A stretch of DNA of 64,000 nucleotides from Actinomadura kijaniata NBRC 14229 (lineage in GTDB: Bacteria; Actinomycetota; Actinomycetes; Streptosporangiales; Streptosporangiaceae): assembly GCF_001552175.1 (NCBI RefSeq), contig NZ_BCQR01000037.1, positions 1 to 64,000 of the forward strand. The letters are read 5' to 3'. A program made the position numbers and the translations under genes. Below are positions 17,291 through 25,456 of this stretch, one piece after another (position 1 is the first letter of the stretch; each line of letters starts with the position of its first letter). Under the pieces are notes generated by a model, which was not told where the DNA came from, did no database searches, and saw only the letters and a program-made list of their open reading frames with translations.

Positions 17291-17658
17291 AGAGCGGCCC
17301 CTTTCACGGTCGGACCATCGCTACTACCCCTGCACACGCATCCATGCGTCCCGGGAGCAAATATTCGATTCGGTCGCCTGCTTTAATGCGCTTTGCCCGC
17401 TTTAGCCACGCTTGTCGCAGCGGATGAAGCGGTAGGCACAGGCAGAAAGCGGTCCATACCTTCAGGCGCGCTCGTTCGACACGCCCCGCTCCGCGATACC
17501 TACAGCCGACCCTCGACCGCGCCACGAACCGGCGAGGAACGTCGCCCGTACACAGCCGCATCTCTGTCGGCAACCGGCTGACGCGGCAGCCCGGCAAACG
17601 CTTCCGGGACTGTGCCGTTCCTCCACCCCTCCGTGGAGTGCGACAGTGCTGTCCGACG
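17291..17658. other. Gap upstream of the sigma unit
   Basis: Should contain the promoter of the 77-aa/sigma pair. It includes a relatively AT-rich stretch near 17355-17400 (AAATATTCGATTCGG, CTTTAATGCGCTTTGCCCG). I could not fit a convincing SigR-type promoter. No gene recognised. Confidence 0.5.
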
Positions 17659-17913
17659 TCAACGCAGCGTCTGGACCCGGTAAACAGGACCGGGTTCGGT
17701 GGCGTTCGCGTTCTCCACAACGGCGACCAGTCCCAGTGGGCCGGTCAGTGCCTCCAGTGCCGCCCGGGTACGCGCCTCATCCAGGCCGGCCTCCGCGGCG
17801 ACCCGCCCCAGCCCGCCAGGCCCCTCCGCGCTGCTCTCCAGTCGAGACACCGCCCGGAACACCGCCGCCTGGTCACTCGACAGATTCGTCTCATCGTGGC
17901 TGATCTCACTCAT
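17659..17913 (-). CDS. Small winged-helix-like hypothetical protein
   Basis: 84 aa from ATG 17913, with GGGGGAGC 5-6 nt upstream; longer in-frame starts lack such a site. Helices at residues 12-28, 36-46 and 48-58 followed by a beta hairpin (LGLVAVVEN … GPVYRV) give a winged-helix look. There is no recognised family. Its start overlaps by one base the stop of a regulator-like remnant on the same strand. Confidence 0.6.
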   Translation of the reverse strand: MSEISHDETNLSSDQAAVFRAVSRLESSAEGPGGLGRVAAEAGLDEARTRAALEALTGPLGLVAVVENANATEPGPVYRVQTLR

Positions 17914-18062
17914 CAGAGCTCCCCCGACCTGCTCTCCTCCCCCACTGCCCTGCCCGTCCCCACCTCCCCGTACACGCCCCAACGATCTTCTTCAAACAGG
18001 TCACCCACAAAAAGCCCCAGACCATCGCAGATGCGCGACGGCTTCGGAGTGAGCGCCAGCCG
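17913..18062 (-). pseudogene. Possible XRE-type helix-turn-helix remnant
   Basis: Without any start codon, the minus strand encodes LTPKPSRICDGLG followed by LFVGDLFEEDRWGVYGE up to a TGA at 17915-17913. This resembles the last helix-turn-helix helices of XRE regulators (…RIADALGVPVGDLFEED…). Upstream of about 18062 the frame dissolves into unrecognisable sequence, so it is probably the tail of a broken gene. The remainder of the gap to 18297 holds nothing recognised. Confidence 0.35.
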
Positions 18063-18297
18063 CGCCCTCGCCCCGCAGCCAACGCAACCGATCGAGCCGC
18101 GGCGGGCCGAGCCGCGAACCTCGGGACGGTCTGTGTCAGGCCGTCTCAGAGGGAGGTGCGCTGATCTCGCAGGTGCAGCTGGGCCGGATTCTCAGCTGCC
18201 GTCTGGTGTGAGCGCGGGGTCGGTGGTGACGGCCGACAGCGCGGACGGCGGTGTGAGGTGCCGAGAGCTTTTTCAACGTGGACATCGAGGTCCTTCC

Positions 18298-19131
18298 TCA
18301 AGCGGGGAAGGTTCGCGTGAGCCGGGTCGCGATGGTCGGGCCTTCCTCGGCCAGCCATGCTTCGGCGCGCGGCATGCGGTCCTTGACGCCTTGCCGCCAC
18401 AAGCGGCGGAACACCGGATCGGCCTCGGCCGCCGCGCGGCTGGTCAGGTGGAAGCGGTGGACCATTCGTCTGGCCAGGGGGACGAGTTCGCGGCGCTGCC
18501 GGTCGGACATTCCGTAGGCGTCGGCGAACACCGCCACGCGGTGGGGGGTGTCGGCCTCGGTCAGGGCAGGGGCTCGGTCCTCGGGGTGCAGCAGTGGTGC
18601 CCACCAGTACAGGGCGTTGGCGATGTCATAGACCCGGGTGGTCGGCCGGGCCAGGTCGAAGTCGATGAAGGCGGCGGGCAGTCCGTGGCGGAAGACCACG
18701 TTGCCGGGGCAGTAGTCGCGGTGGCCGACCAGTTCGGCTTCGGTGTCGACCAGCGGGATGTCCCCGGTCCCGGGCAGCGTGGCCCAGACGGCGTCGTGGG
18801 GTGGCGTCCAGCCCTGCGCGGCGTCGTGGAGCCGCCGGATGAGACGGGCCAGGGCGGCAAGGACGTCCTCCCCGGTCGCCTCGGGTGGGAGCGGTTCGCG
18901 GGGCACGTCACCCGGCACGAAGGACAGCACTTCCCGGCCTCGTTCATCGGTCCCCAGAGGCTTGGGGACGGCTGAGAACCCTGCCTGGTGAAGGTGGGAG
19001 AGATAGGCGTGGATCGTGGCGGTGAAGGGTCTGACCGGTCGGCGGACGGTGTCGGCGACGCGGACGATGCCCGGAGTCACCCCGTCCCCCACCAGCGAGT
19101 CCTCCTCCGGCACTGCTCGATCACTGTGCAT
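18298..19131 (-). CDS. Aminoglycoside phosphotransferase-like kinase
   Basis: 277 aa. Start ATG 19131 has GGGGA about 6 nt upstream; an in-frame GTG lies at 19143. The catalytic loop HRDYCPGNVVF (H-x-D-x4-N) and the metal-binding IDFDLARPTTRVYDIANALYW segment identify the APH/choline-kinase superfamily. The N-lobe is short: RPFTATIHAYLSHLHQAGF and LSFVPGDVP. Substrate could be an aminoglycoside, homoserine or another small alcohol; context does not decide. The first catalytic-loop residue after His is Arg rather than the usual Gly. Confidence 0.88.
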   Translation of the reverse strand: MHSDRAVPEEDSLVGDGVTPGIVRVADTVRRPVRPFTATIHAYLSHLHQAGFSAVPKPLGTDERGREVLSFVPGDVPREPLPPEATGEDVLAALARLIRRLHDAAQGWTPPHDAVWATLPGTGDIPLVDTEAELVGHRDYCPGNVVFRHGLPAAFIDFDLARPTTRVYDIANALYWWAPLLHPEDRAPALTEADTPHRVAVFADAYGMSDRQRRELVPLARRMVHRFHLTSRAAAEADPVFRRLWRQGVKDRMPRAEAWLAEEGPTIATRLTRTFPA

Positions 19132-19237
19132 GCCGTTCCCCACGTCTTCCGGATGCTCGCTTCTCGTCGACGTTCCCGGCTCCGCTCCGGCTCCTCAAGG
19201 GCCGCTCGTTCACCGTTGTGGTGGGTTTGGGGTTGTT

Positions 19238-19274
19238 CTGGCCGGGCCTCTTCCTTGGGGAGAGGCCCGGCCAG
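19238..19274 (-). terminator. Terminator hairpin after the RNHCP genes
   Basis: Inverted repeat with 14-nt perfect arms CTGGCCGGGCCTCT / AGAGGCCCGGCCAG and a short loop that can pair further. It begins 8 nt past the stop of the minus-strand RNHCP gene. No T-tract follows, as is normal here. Confidence 0.85.
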
Positions 19275-19281
19275 GGTCGTG

Positions 19282-19698
19282 TCACAGGGTGAGCAGGGCC
19301 CTTACCGGCAGTTTGCCGTCGGCCAGTGGGCGCATCGCGAGGCGCATCAGGGCCAGTGCGTTGTCGTCCCCGGCGATGCGGTTGGCGCTCAGTTCACCGC
19401 ATGTCACGCACTGGTGGATGAGCAGCCACTCGCCGTTGGAACGCACCGTCATGCTCAGCGCCGCCATCCGCCCGCCGCAGTCCGCCGCCCGGTCCCCCGG
19501 AACGCGCCGGTCGACGTGCCGGCTGGTCAGGCAGTGCGGGCAGTGGTTGCGGTGCGCGGTGCCCGGTGCGGCCAGGGGCACTTCGAGCCGGCAGCCGACG
19601 CACCGGAACGCGTCGCCGCCCTCCCCGCCGGGGCCGTGCAGGACGGACTTGCGCCGCTGGGGGCGTCGCCCGCCGTCGGGTGTTCTGCGTCGTGGCAC
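19282..19698 (-). CDS. RNHCP-domain zinc-ribbon protein (second copy)
   Basis: 138 aa. Contains FRCVGCRLEVPLAAPGT, the name-giving HRNHCPHCLTSRHVD and HQCVTCGELSANR, so three Cys pairs are available for two zinc ribbons. The C-terminal ALALMRLAMRPLA is also typical. The function of RNHCP proteins is not established; the cysteine layout suggests RNA or ribosome association or zinc storage. It is 28 nt downstream of a paralogue, so they are probably one transcript ending at the hairpin at 19238-19274. Confidence 0.88.
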   Translation of the reverse strand: MPRRRTPDGGRRPQRRKSVLHGPGGEGGDAFRCVGCRLEVPLAAPGTAHRNHCPHCLTSRHVDRRVPGDRAADCGGRMAALSMTVRSNGEWLLIHQCVTCGELSANRIAGDDNALALMRLAMRPLADGKLPVRALLTL

Positions 19699-19726
19699 GG
19701 TGGTCCTCCTTTCCGTTCGCGCCGGA

Positions 19727-20137
19727 TCACAGATCCGCGAACACCTCGAGCGGGAAGGGGGGCTGGGCCAGCGGCCGGACGGCCATGCGCATGAGGATGA
19801 GCTGGTTGTCGTCGCGGCAGACGGGGCTGGAGGTCAGCTCGTCGCAGCGCGTGCACCGGTGGATGACCATCCAGTCGTCGTTGCGGAGCACGGCGATGGC
19901 GATGGGGGACATCCGCCCCCGGCACTCGGCGGGGCCGCCGCGCACGTGGTCCTCGACGTGCTGGGAGTGCAGGCAGCTCGGGCAGTGGTTGCGGACGTCG
20001 CCGTCCGGGCCGAGCCGGGTCACGGTCAGGCCGCAGCGCAGGCACTCGAAGGTGCCGGCGCGCGGGATCGCGCCGGTGCGGGCCGGGTCGGTGGAGGTCC
20101 TGCGGTGACGGGAGCCGTCGAGATCGTGGTCGGACAC
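19727..20137 (-). CDS. RNHCP-domain zinc-ribbon protein (first copy)
   Basis: 136 aa from GTG 20137 with a strong AAGGAGA 8 nt upstream. Layout equals the downstream copy: FECLRCGLTVTRLGPDG, VRNHCPSCLHSQHVE, IHRCTRCDELTSSPV, LILMRMAVRPLA. The two are diverged tandem duplicates. All zinc-ligand cysteines are kept in both, so both are probably functional. Zinc-dependent regulation by Zur would be a reasonable idea, but I see no Zur-like box upstream. Confidence 0.88.
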   Translation of the reverse strand: MSDHDLDGSRHRRTSTDPARTGAIPRAGTFECLRCGLTVTRLGPDGDVRNHCPSCLHSQHVEDHVRGGPAECRGRMSPIAIAVLRNDDWMVIHRCTRCDELTSSPVCRDDNQLILMRMAVRPLAQPPFPLEVFADL

Positions 20138-20470
20138 TCGGGTTCTCCTTGCTGGAACCGGAAGAAATGGCTGCAGAAGGAGGCCGAGCGGCCTCGGAAG
20201 GTGGCCTGGGGACGCCGGGCCGTCGTCGTTCGCGGAGCGCTACGGCGACAGGTCGGCGGGGCCGGGCGGCATCACGCTTGGCGAGGCGCGCTCGGCTCGG
20301 GCGAGGTCATAAACCAGCTTCTCTCTAGGGCGGCGGCCCGTTCGCATGGGTGGTCACGTTCGCCCGTGGTGGGCGATGTCGACACTAGGACATCCGCCGG
20401 GGCGGGCACCAACGGTTTTTCCGCCGGGCCGGGTTGCGCTCCTGAGCCCGCGCACCGCCTGGACGGGGCG
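20138..20470. other. Gap between RNHCP pair and dehydratase gene
   Basis: Holds the RNHCP promoter region. The only AT-richer spot is near 20310-20330 (GTCATAAACCAGCTTCTCTCTA). No gene or repeat recognised. Confidence 0.5.
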
Positions 20471-21475
20471 TCAGTCCTCGGCGAGGAGGGTGGCGGGGTC
20501 GGTGTTGGCGCCGCAGAGCACGATCGCGATGTTCTCGTCGGGGTGCGGGGTGTAGCCGCCGTCTCCAGGGCTCAGCAGAGCGGCCAGGGCGGTGGCTCCG
20601 CCCGGTTCGGTGACGATGCGGTGTTCCTCCCACAGGGTCCGGCGGGCCCGGATGATGTCGTGGTCCCGGACCAGGACCGAACGCGTGTCGCCCCGCCGGG
20701 CGGCGTGCAGGGCCAGGCGGGTGGCGCGCCGCGCCCCGAGCGCGTCGGCGGCGACGCTGTCCACCGGGACGTCGACCACGTCCCCGGCCTCCAGGGCGGC
20801 GTGCAGCGCCCGGCAGCCCTCCGGTTCGACGGCGACGGCGCGGACGCCGTGGTGGTGGGCGGCGGTGGCGACCCCGGCGAACAGCCCGCCCCCGCCGACG
20901 GCGACCAGCACCGTGTCCAGTTCGGGGAGCTGGTCCCGGATCTCGTCCAGCAGCGTTCCCGCTCCCGCCGCCACGTGGGGGTCGTCGTAGGCGTGGCTGG
21001 TCAGCGCGCCGCTTTCGCGCGCGAACGCGGCGCAGGCCGACGCGGCGTCCGCGTACTCCCCCTCCACCAGCCGCACCTCGGCGCCGTAGGCCCTCAGCCG
21101 GGCGACCTTCACCGCGGGGGCGCTCGCCGGGAGGAACACCGTGGCCCGCACCCGGAGGGCCGCGGCCGCCCAGGCGCAGGCCAGGCCGGCGTTCCCGCCG
21201 GAGGCGATGGTGACGCCGGCCTCGGGCAGGCCGCCCTCCCGGCCGTGGGCGAGCAGGAAGTTCACCGCGCCCCGGGCCTTGAAGCTGCCGGTGTGCTGCA
21301 TGTACTCCAGGGCCAGCCAGGTCCGGCCGCTCCCCTGAGTCCGGACGAAAGGCCCGTCCTCCATCGGCGCCACGGCGACGGGGCGCACGCGGCCCCGGAT
21401 CCGTTCGGCGGCCGAACGGATGTCGGCGTAGCCGAGCGGGTCCACGGTCGCCCCGGCCGAAGGAACGAAGGTCAC
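20471..21475 (-). CDS. Serine/threonine dehydratase-like PLP enzyme
   Basis: 334 aa. Fold-type II PLP enzyme: Schiff-base Lys66 in TGSFKARGA, substrate loop ASGGNAGLA, phosphate-binding glycine loop VAVGGGGLFAG, and a C-terminal VLCGANTDPATL that contacts the pyridine ring. These match threonine/serine dehydratases (also serine racemases) without an ACT regulatory domain. Expected reaction is deamination of L-Thr or L-Ser to a 2-oxoacid. It is divergent from a TetR gene with a clear operator between them. Confidence 0.9.
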   Translation of the reverse strand: MTFVPSAGATVDPLGYADIRSAAERIRGRVRPVAVAPMEDGPFVRTQGSGRTWLALEYMQHTGSFKARGAVNFLLAHGREGGLPEAGVTIASGGNAGLACAWAAAALRVRATVFLPASAPAVKVARLRAYGAEVRLVEGEYADAASACAAFARESGALTSHAYDDPHVAAGAGTLLDEIRDQLPELDTVLVAVGGGGLFAGVATAAHHHGVRAVAVEPEGCRALHAALEAGDVVDVPVDSVAADALGARRATRLALHAARRGDTRSVLVRDHDIIRARRTLWEEHRIVTEPGGATALAALLSPGDGGYTPHPDENIAIVLCGANTDPATLLAED

Positions 21476-21519
21476 GTCCGCCTCCCCGCGCGTCCGCCGG
21501 TCACGCGACCGGCGCTGTT

Positions 21520-21538
21520 ACAGCGTAACTTACACTGT
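21520..21538. promoter_or_regulatory. TetR operator-like dyad between dehydratase and tetR
   Basis: ACAGCGTAACTTACACTGT: 9-nt arms around a central C with a single mismatch. It sits 5 nt before the tetR start and 45 nt before the dehydratase start, so binding would block both promoters. An overlapping smaller repeat GTTAC-AGC-GTAAC is at 21517-21529. Confidence 0.8.
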
Positions 21539-21543
21539 TTCCC

Positions 21544-22200
21544 ATGCCCCGACACTCGGCCGCCCTGGAACGGGCCACGCCCCAGGCCATCGCGCGCGCG
21601 GCGCTGGCGCTCATCGACGAGGAGGGTCCGCAGGCCCTGAACCTGCGGGCGCTGGCCCGGCGCCTGGGCGTCTCCCACACGACGATCCACCGCCGGTGCG
21701 GCTCGACGCTGGACGGGCTCATCGACCTGTGCACCGACCATCTCGCCGCCCGGCTGCCCGACATCGCGCCCGGGACCGACTGGGCGCGGGGCACCGAGGA
21801 GCGTTTCACCCGCCTGTACGAGCTGCTGGCGCGGCATCCCGGGCTCGTCACGCTGCGCGGCGCGCGTCCCTGGCTCAGCCCGACGCTGCTGGAGCGGCTC
21901 GTCGAACCGCAGGTCGCGGCGAACATCGCCGTCGGCATGGCGCCGGAGCGCGCCATGGCCGTCTACCGGCAGATGTACCTGTTCACCCTGGGCGCGGCCG
22001 ACTTCGTGGACCACCGCGACCCGCGCGACGCCATGGCGACCTCCCGCCGCGCCCTGGCGGCCCTGGACCCCGACCGGTTCCCCGCGCTGACCGGGCACCT
22101 CGACGCGATGCTGCCGCCGCTGGCGGACCACGAGGTCCACCGCGACGGCCTGCGCGCCCTCATCCGGGCCGCCGACCCGCGGCGCGCCGCCTCCGGGTGA
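21544..22200 (+). CDS. TetR-family regulator
   Basis: 218 aa from ATG 21544. The N-terminal helix-turn-helix (AIARAALALIDEEGPQALNL, RALARRLGVSHTTIHRRCGS) is intact. The last helix reads THHR-like TTIHRRCG instead of the usual YRHF, a normal variation. The C-terminal part resembles the TetR_C_11/AcrR ligand domains. Head-to-head with the dehydratase gene over a 68-bp gap with a 19-bp dyad, so it most likely controls that enzyme and itself. Confidence 0.9.
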   Translation: MPRHSAALERATPQAIARAALALIDEEGPQALNLRALARRLGVSHTTIHRRCGSTLDGLIDLCTDHLAARLPDIAPGTDWARGTEERFTRLYELLARHPGLVTLRGARPWLSPTLLERLVEPQVAANIAVGMAPERAMAVYRQMYLFTLGAADFVDHRDPRDAMATSRRALAALDPDRFPALTGHLDAMLPPLADHEVHRDGLRALIRAADPRRAASG

Positions 22201-22207
22201 GGCGCCG

Positions 22208-23032
22208 TCAGGGCTTGCGCGCCACGCCGCAGAACGCGTCGACCTCGCGCGGCCGGTCCAGCTCGGGCAGGTCGGGCCGCCACAGCGGGGTGGACACCAC
22301 GCCCGGCTCGACCAGGTCGAGCCCTTCGAAGTAACCGGCGATGAACTCGGGGGTGCGGGCGAAGTAGGGCAGCGCGCCCGCCTCGACGTACAGGCGGATG
22401 GCCTCGGCGCGCCCGGTCTCGTCCGCCGGGGACGCCTGCGCGCGTTCCAGGACGTCGGTGCCGTCGTTGACCACCAGCCAGCTTCCGGGGGCCAGCTCCG
22501 CCATCAGCGTCCGGACGATGCCCTGCGGGTCGTCGGCGTCGGGGACGTTGCCCATGACGCCCAGCAGCATCAGCGCGACCGGCTGGTCCAGGTCGAGCGT
22601 CCGGGCCGCCTGCTCCAGGATGGTGGCGGGGTCGCGCACGTCGGCGTCGACGTAGTCGGTGGCGCCCTCGGCCGTGCTGGTCAGCAGCGCGCGGGCGTGC
22701 GAGAGGACCAGGGGGTCGTTGTCGACGTAGACCACGCGGGTCCCGGGGGCGATGCGCTGGGCGACCTCGTGGGTGTTGTCGGCGGTGGGCAGGCCGGTGC
22801 CGATGTCGAGGATCTGCCGGATCCCCTGCTCGGCGACCAGGAAGTGCGTGACGCGGAGCAGGAAGGCGCGGGTGTGCCGGGCGATGTCGACGATCTCGGG
22901 GAACACCTCCATCACCTTGTCGCCGACCGAGCGGTCGATGGGGTAGTTCTCCTTGCCGCCCAGCCAGTGGTTCCAGATCCGCGCCTGGTGCGGACGCTGG
23001 GTGTCGATCGAAACGATGCTCGGGGTGTCCAC
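22208..23032 (-). CDS. SAM-dependent methyltransferase, DUF574/Methyltransf_19 family
   Basis: 274 aa from GTG 23032, preferred because GGAAGGG lies about 6 nt upstream; ATG 23059 would add nine residues. Family landmarks: RIWNHWLGGKENYPIDR near the start, the SAM motif ILDIGTGLPTADNTHEVAQ, VVYVDNDPLVLSHARALL and the VALMLLGVMGNVPD region. These S-adenosyl methyltransferase-like proteins are numerous in filamentous actinomycetes and their substrates are mostly unknown. Convergent with the preceding tetR, 8 nt apart. Confidence 0.92.
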   Translation of the reverse strand: MDTPSIVSIDTQRPHQARIWNHWLGGKENYPIDRSVGDKVMEVFPEIVDIARHTRAFLLRVTHFLVAEQGIRQILDIGTGLPTADNTHEVAQRIAPGTRVVYVDNDPLVLSHARALLTSTAEGATDYVDADVRDPATILEQAARTLDLDQPVALMLLGVMGNVPDADDPQGIVRTLMAELAPGSWLVVNDGTDVLERAQASPADETGRAEAIRLYVEAGALPYFARTPEFIAGYFEGLDLVEPGVVSTPLWRPDLPELDRPREVDAFCGVARKP

Positions 23033-23195
23033 GCCGAACCCTTCCCACAGGACGATCATTCGCGGTCCCCGAGTCTGACAGCTCCCCGGCCGCCACGACA
23101 CTTCACCACAGAAGGAACGGCGCTCGCCGGGAGCCGCTTCCGGCCACGCCGCCCGCCTCCTTGACCGCGCCGCCGCCGGATGTGACGGTCGCCTC

Positions 23196-23864
23196 GTGGA
23201 TGTGATCGGTGCGGGATACGGACGGACTGGCACGCTCTCCCTCAAGGCCGCCCTTGAGAGGCTCGGGTTCGGGCCGTGCCACCACATGAGCGAGATGCGG
23301 CGGCCCGGCCAGCTCGACGCCTGGCGCGCCAAGACCCGTGGTGAACCGGTCCCCTGGGAGACGCTGTTCTCGGGCTACCGGTCGTGTGTGGACTGGCCGT
23401 CGGCGGCCTACTGGCGCGAGACGGCCGAGCACTATCCGGACGCGAAGGTCGTGCTGAGCGTCCGCGACCCCGAGGGATGGGTGGCCAGCATGCGCGCCAC
23501 CATCCTCGACCAGCACTCCCGCCAGGACTCCGCTCCCATGCGGCTCATGCTCCGGGCGTCGAGGACGCTGGGCACGGGCGTGGCCAAGTTCGTCGACATG
23601 ACCTCGCGGATGCCCGAGATCCGCGACTTCCCCGGCCTCTCCGACGAGGAGCTGGTCGCGGCGTTCGAGCGGCACACGCGGGAGGTCGTCGCCGCGATCC
23701 CGCCGGAACGGCTGCTGGTCTTCGAGGTGCGGCAGGGGTGGGAGCCGCTGTGCGCCTTCCTCGACGTGCCCGTTCCGGACGAGCCGTTCCCGCGCGTCAA
23801 CGACACCGCCGCCTTCAACGCGACCGCCCGCCGCATGATGTTGCGCCTCATGGTCCAGCGGTGA
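23196..23864 (+). CDS. Sulfotransferase-family protein
   Basis: 222 aa from GTG 23196. The PAPS-binding P-loop-like start IGAGYGRTGTLSLKAALERL and the 3'-phosphate loop AKVVLSVRDPEGWVASMRAT are both present. The C-terminus VRQGWEPLCAFLDVPVPDEP with FPRVND is shared with eukaryote-like small sulfotransferases (Sulfotransfer_4). It would transfer sulfate from PAPS to a small acceptor. A paralogue lies in the biosynthetic locus at 58.8-59.5 kb. This copy stands alone. Confidence 0.85.
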   Translation: MDVIGAGYGRTGTLSLKAALERLGFGPCHHMSEMRRPGQLDAWRAKTRGEPVPWETLFSGYRSCVDWPSAAYWRETAEHYPDAKVVLSVRDPEGWVASMRATILDQHSRQDSAPMRLMLRASRTLGTGVAKFVDMTSRMPEIRDFPGLSDEELVAAFERHTREVVAAIPPERLLVFEVRQGWEPLCAFLDVPVPDEPFPRVNDTAAFNATARRMMLRLMVQR

Positions 23865-23931
23865 GCGGCCGTCTTCGATCCCGTGCTCGTGCGGGGGTCG
23901 GAGACGCCCTCGCCTGACGCGGCGTCCGTGG

Positions 23932-24531
23932 TCAGTCCCGGTGCGCCGTGCGGGCCGCGCCGTCCAGGAGGGCGAGGGCCGCGTCCCGGGCGTCGCCGGC
24001 GGCCCCGGGGGCCGCGAGGTGGTCGGCGACCACGGTCGCGCCCTCCAGGAGCAGGAGGAGCTGCCGTCCCAGCGCGGCGGGGTCCGCGGCCCCGGCCCGG
24101 TCGGCGATCGCGGTGAGCAGGTCCAGGTGGCGGCCGAGGTGGCGGGTGGCGATGCCGCTGGCCGGGACGGTGTGGCGCTGGGTGGCGGCGTTGACGATCG
24201 CGCAGCCGCGGAAGCCGGGCTCGCCGTACCAGCGGCCGAGGGCGTCGAAGACCGCGGCGAGCTGGGCCGCGGGCTCGTCGCCCGCGTCGGCGGCGGCCTG
24301 GGCCAGCCAGCGCGTGACGCGGTCGCTGCGGGCTTCGAGGACGGCGCGGACGAGCCCGTCCTTGGACCCGAAGTGGCGGTAGAGCGTCTCCTTGGAGACG
24401 CCCGCCTCGGCGCACAGCTCCGCTATGCCCACGCCGTCGAGCCCGCGCGCGTAGAGGATCCCCTCCGCGGTGCGGAGGATCGTCGCCCGGGTGCGGTCGG
24501 GGTCGAGGCTGCTGCCTTTGGGAACGGGCAT
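23932..24531 (-). CDS. TetR-family regulator
   Basis: 199 aa. N-terminal helix-turn-helix: RATILRTAEGILYARGLDGV, AELCAEAGVSKETLYRHFGS, KDGLV. The C-terminal domain has GRWYGEPGFRGCAIVNAATQ, typical of the TetR_C_8/DUF1956-like group often guarding hydrolase or efflux genes. It is divergent from the hydrolase-MFS operon and has a palindromic operator in the 79-bp gap. Confidence 0.92.
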   Translation of the reverse strand: MPVPKGSSLDPDRTRATILRTAEGILYARGLDGVGIAELCAEAGVSKETLYRHFGSKDGLVRAVLEARSDRVTRWLAQAAADAGDEPAAQLAAVFDALGRWYGEPGFRGCAIVNAATQRHTVPASGIATRHLGRHLDLLTAIADRAGAADPAALGRQLLLLLEGATVVADHLAAPGAAGDARDAALALLDGAARTAHRD

Positions 24532-24550
24532 ACCGGAGATGGTACCGGGT

Positions 24551-24591
24551 GGTTCGATGTACTGCTAACGTTCACATCGAACCGGTCGGTT
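24551..24591. promoter_or_regulatory. Operator region between tetR and the hydrolase-MFS operon
   Basis: AACCGGTCGGTT at 24580-24591 has perfect 5-nt arms around GT and fits common TetR half-site wording. A longer inverted repeat GGTTCGATGT (24551-24560) / ACATCGAACC (24574-24583) spans the centre of the gap. Either or both may be the repressor target. Confidence 0.7.
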
Positions 24592-24610
24592 CTATCTTGA
24601 GGAGCACGCT

Positions 24611-25456
24611 GTGCCGGACCCGCTCGCCACCGATCCCGTCCACCCCGAAGGGCCCGCCGCCCGCACGGTGCCCGTCACCTTCCAGAGCGCGGGCACGACG
24701 CTGCTGGGCGTCCTGCACCTGCCGCCCGGCCCCGGCCCGCACCCCGTCGCGGTCCTGCTGCACGGCTTCCCGGGGCACGAACGCAACTTCGACCTCGCGC
24801 AGGCGGCGCGGCGGGCGGGCTACGCGGCGCTGGTGTTCCACTACCGCGGCTCCTGGGGGATGGGCGGCTCCTGGTCGTGGGCGCACGTGCTGGAGGACGC
24901 CGCCCACGTGGTCGCCCGCCTGCGCGAGCCCGGGACCGCCGGCGCCCACGCCCTCGACCCGGACCGGCTGGCCGTCGTCGGCCACAGCCTGGGCGGTTTC
25001 GCCGCCCTGATGACCGCGGCCTCCGACCCCGGCGTGACCGCGGTCGGCTCGGTGGCCGGTTTCGACCTCGGGACGGCCGCCGCCGCCTGCCGGGCCGACC
25101 CGACCGTGCGGGCCGCCTACCTCCAGGACTGGGCGGGCGAGCTGCTCCCCCTGCACGGCACCAGCGCGCAGGCGCTGGTCGCGGAGATGGAGGCGGCCGG
25201 GGACTCGTGGAGCCTGGCCCGCCTCGCGCCCCGGCTGGCCACCCGTCCCGTGCTGCTGGTCGGCACCGGCCGCGACCCGGTCACCCCCGCCGACACCCAC
25301 CACCGGCCCCTGGTGGAGTCCTACCGCGCCCACCCCGTCCCGGGTCTCGAACACCATGTCCTCGACACCGACCACGCCCTGTCCGACCACCGGGTCGCCC
25401 TGGCCCGCACGGTGATCGACTTCCTCGACCGGCACCTGAAGGGCGCCCCCCGGTGA
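24611..25456 (+). CDS. Alpha/beta hydrolase (dienelactone-hydrolase/peptidase-like)
   Basis: 281 aa from GTG 24611 with GAGGAG 7 nt upstream. Oxyanion strand LLHGFPGHERNFDLAQAARR, nucleophile elbow VVGHSLGGFA, acid in GTGRDPVTPAD and histidine in DTDHALSDHR give a full triad. HYRGSWGMGGSWSWAHVLEDA is typical of the S9-like hydrolases. Substrate unknown. Its stop overlaps the MFS start (GTGA), so they form one unit repressed by the adjacent TetR. Confidence 0.88.
   Translation: MPDPLATDPVHPEGPAARTVPVTFQSAGTTLLGVLHLPPGPGPHPVAVLLHGFPGHERNFDLAQAARRAGYAALVFHYRGSWGMGGSWSWAHVLEDAAHVVARLREPGTAGAHALDPDRLAVVGHSLGGFAALMTAASDPGVTAVGSVAGFDLGTAAAACRADPTVRAAYLQDWAGELLPLHGTSAQALVAEMEAAGDSWSLARLAPRLATRPVLLVGTGRDPVTPADTHHRPLVESYRAHPVPGLEHHVLDTDHALSDHRVALARTVIDFLDRHLKGAPR

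Noticed and set aside
16150..17337. 395-codon minus-strand frame overlapping the sigma factor
   Set aside because: Wrong frame of the sigma gene; Arg/Pro-rich translation.
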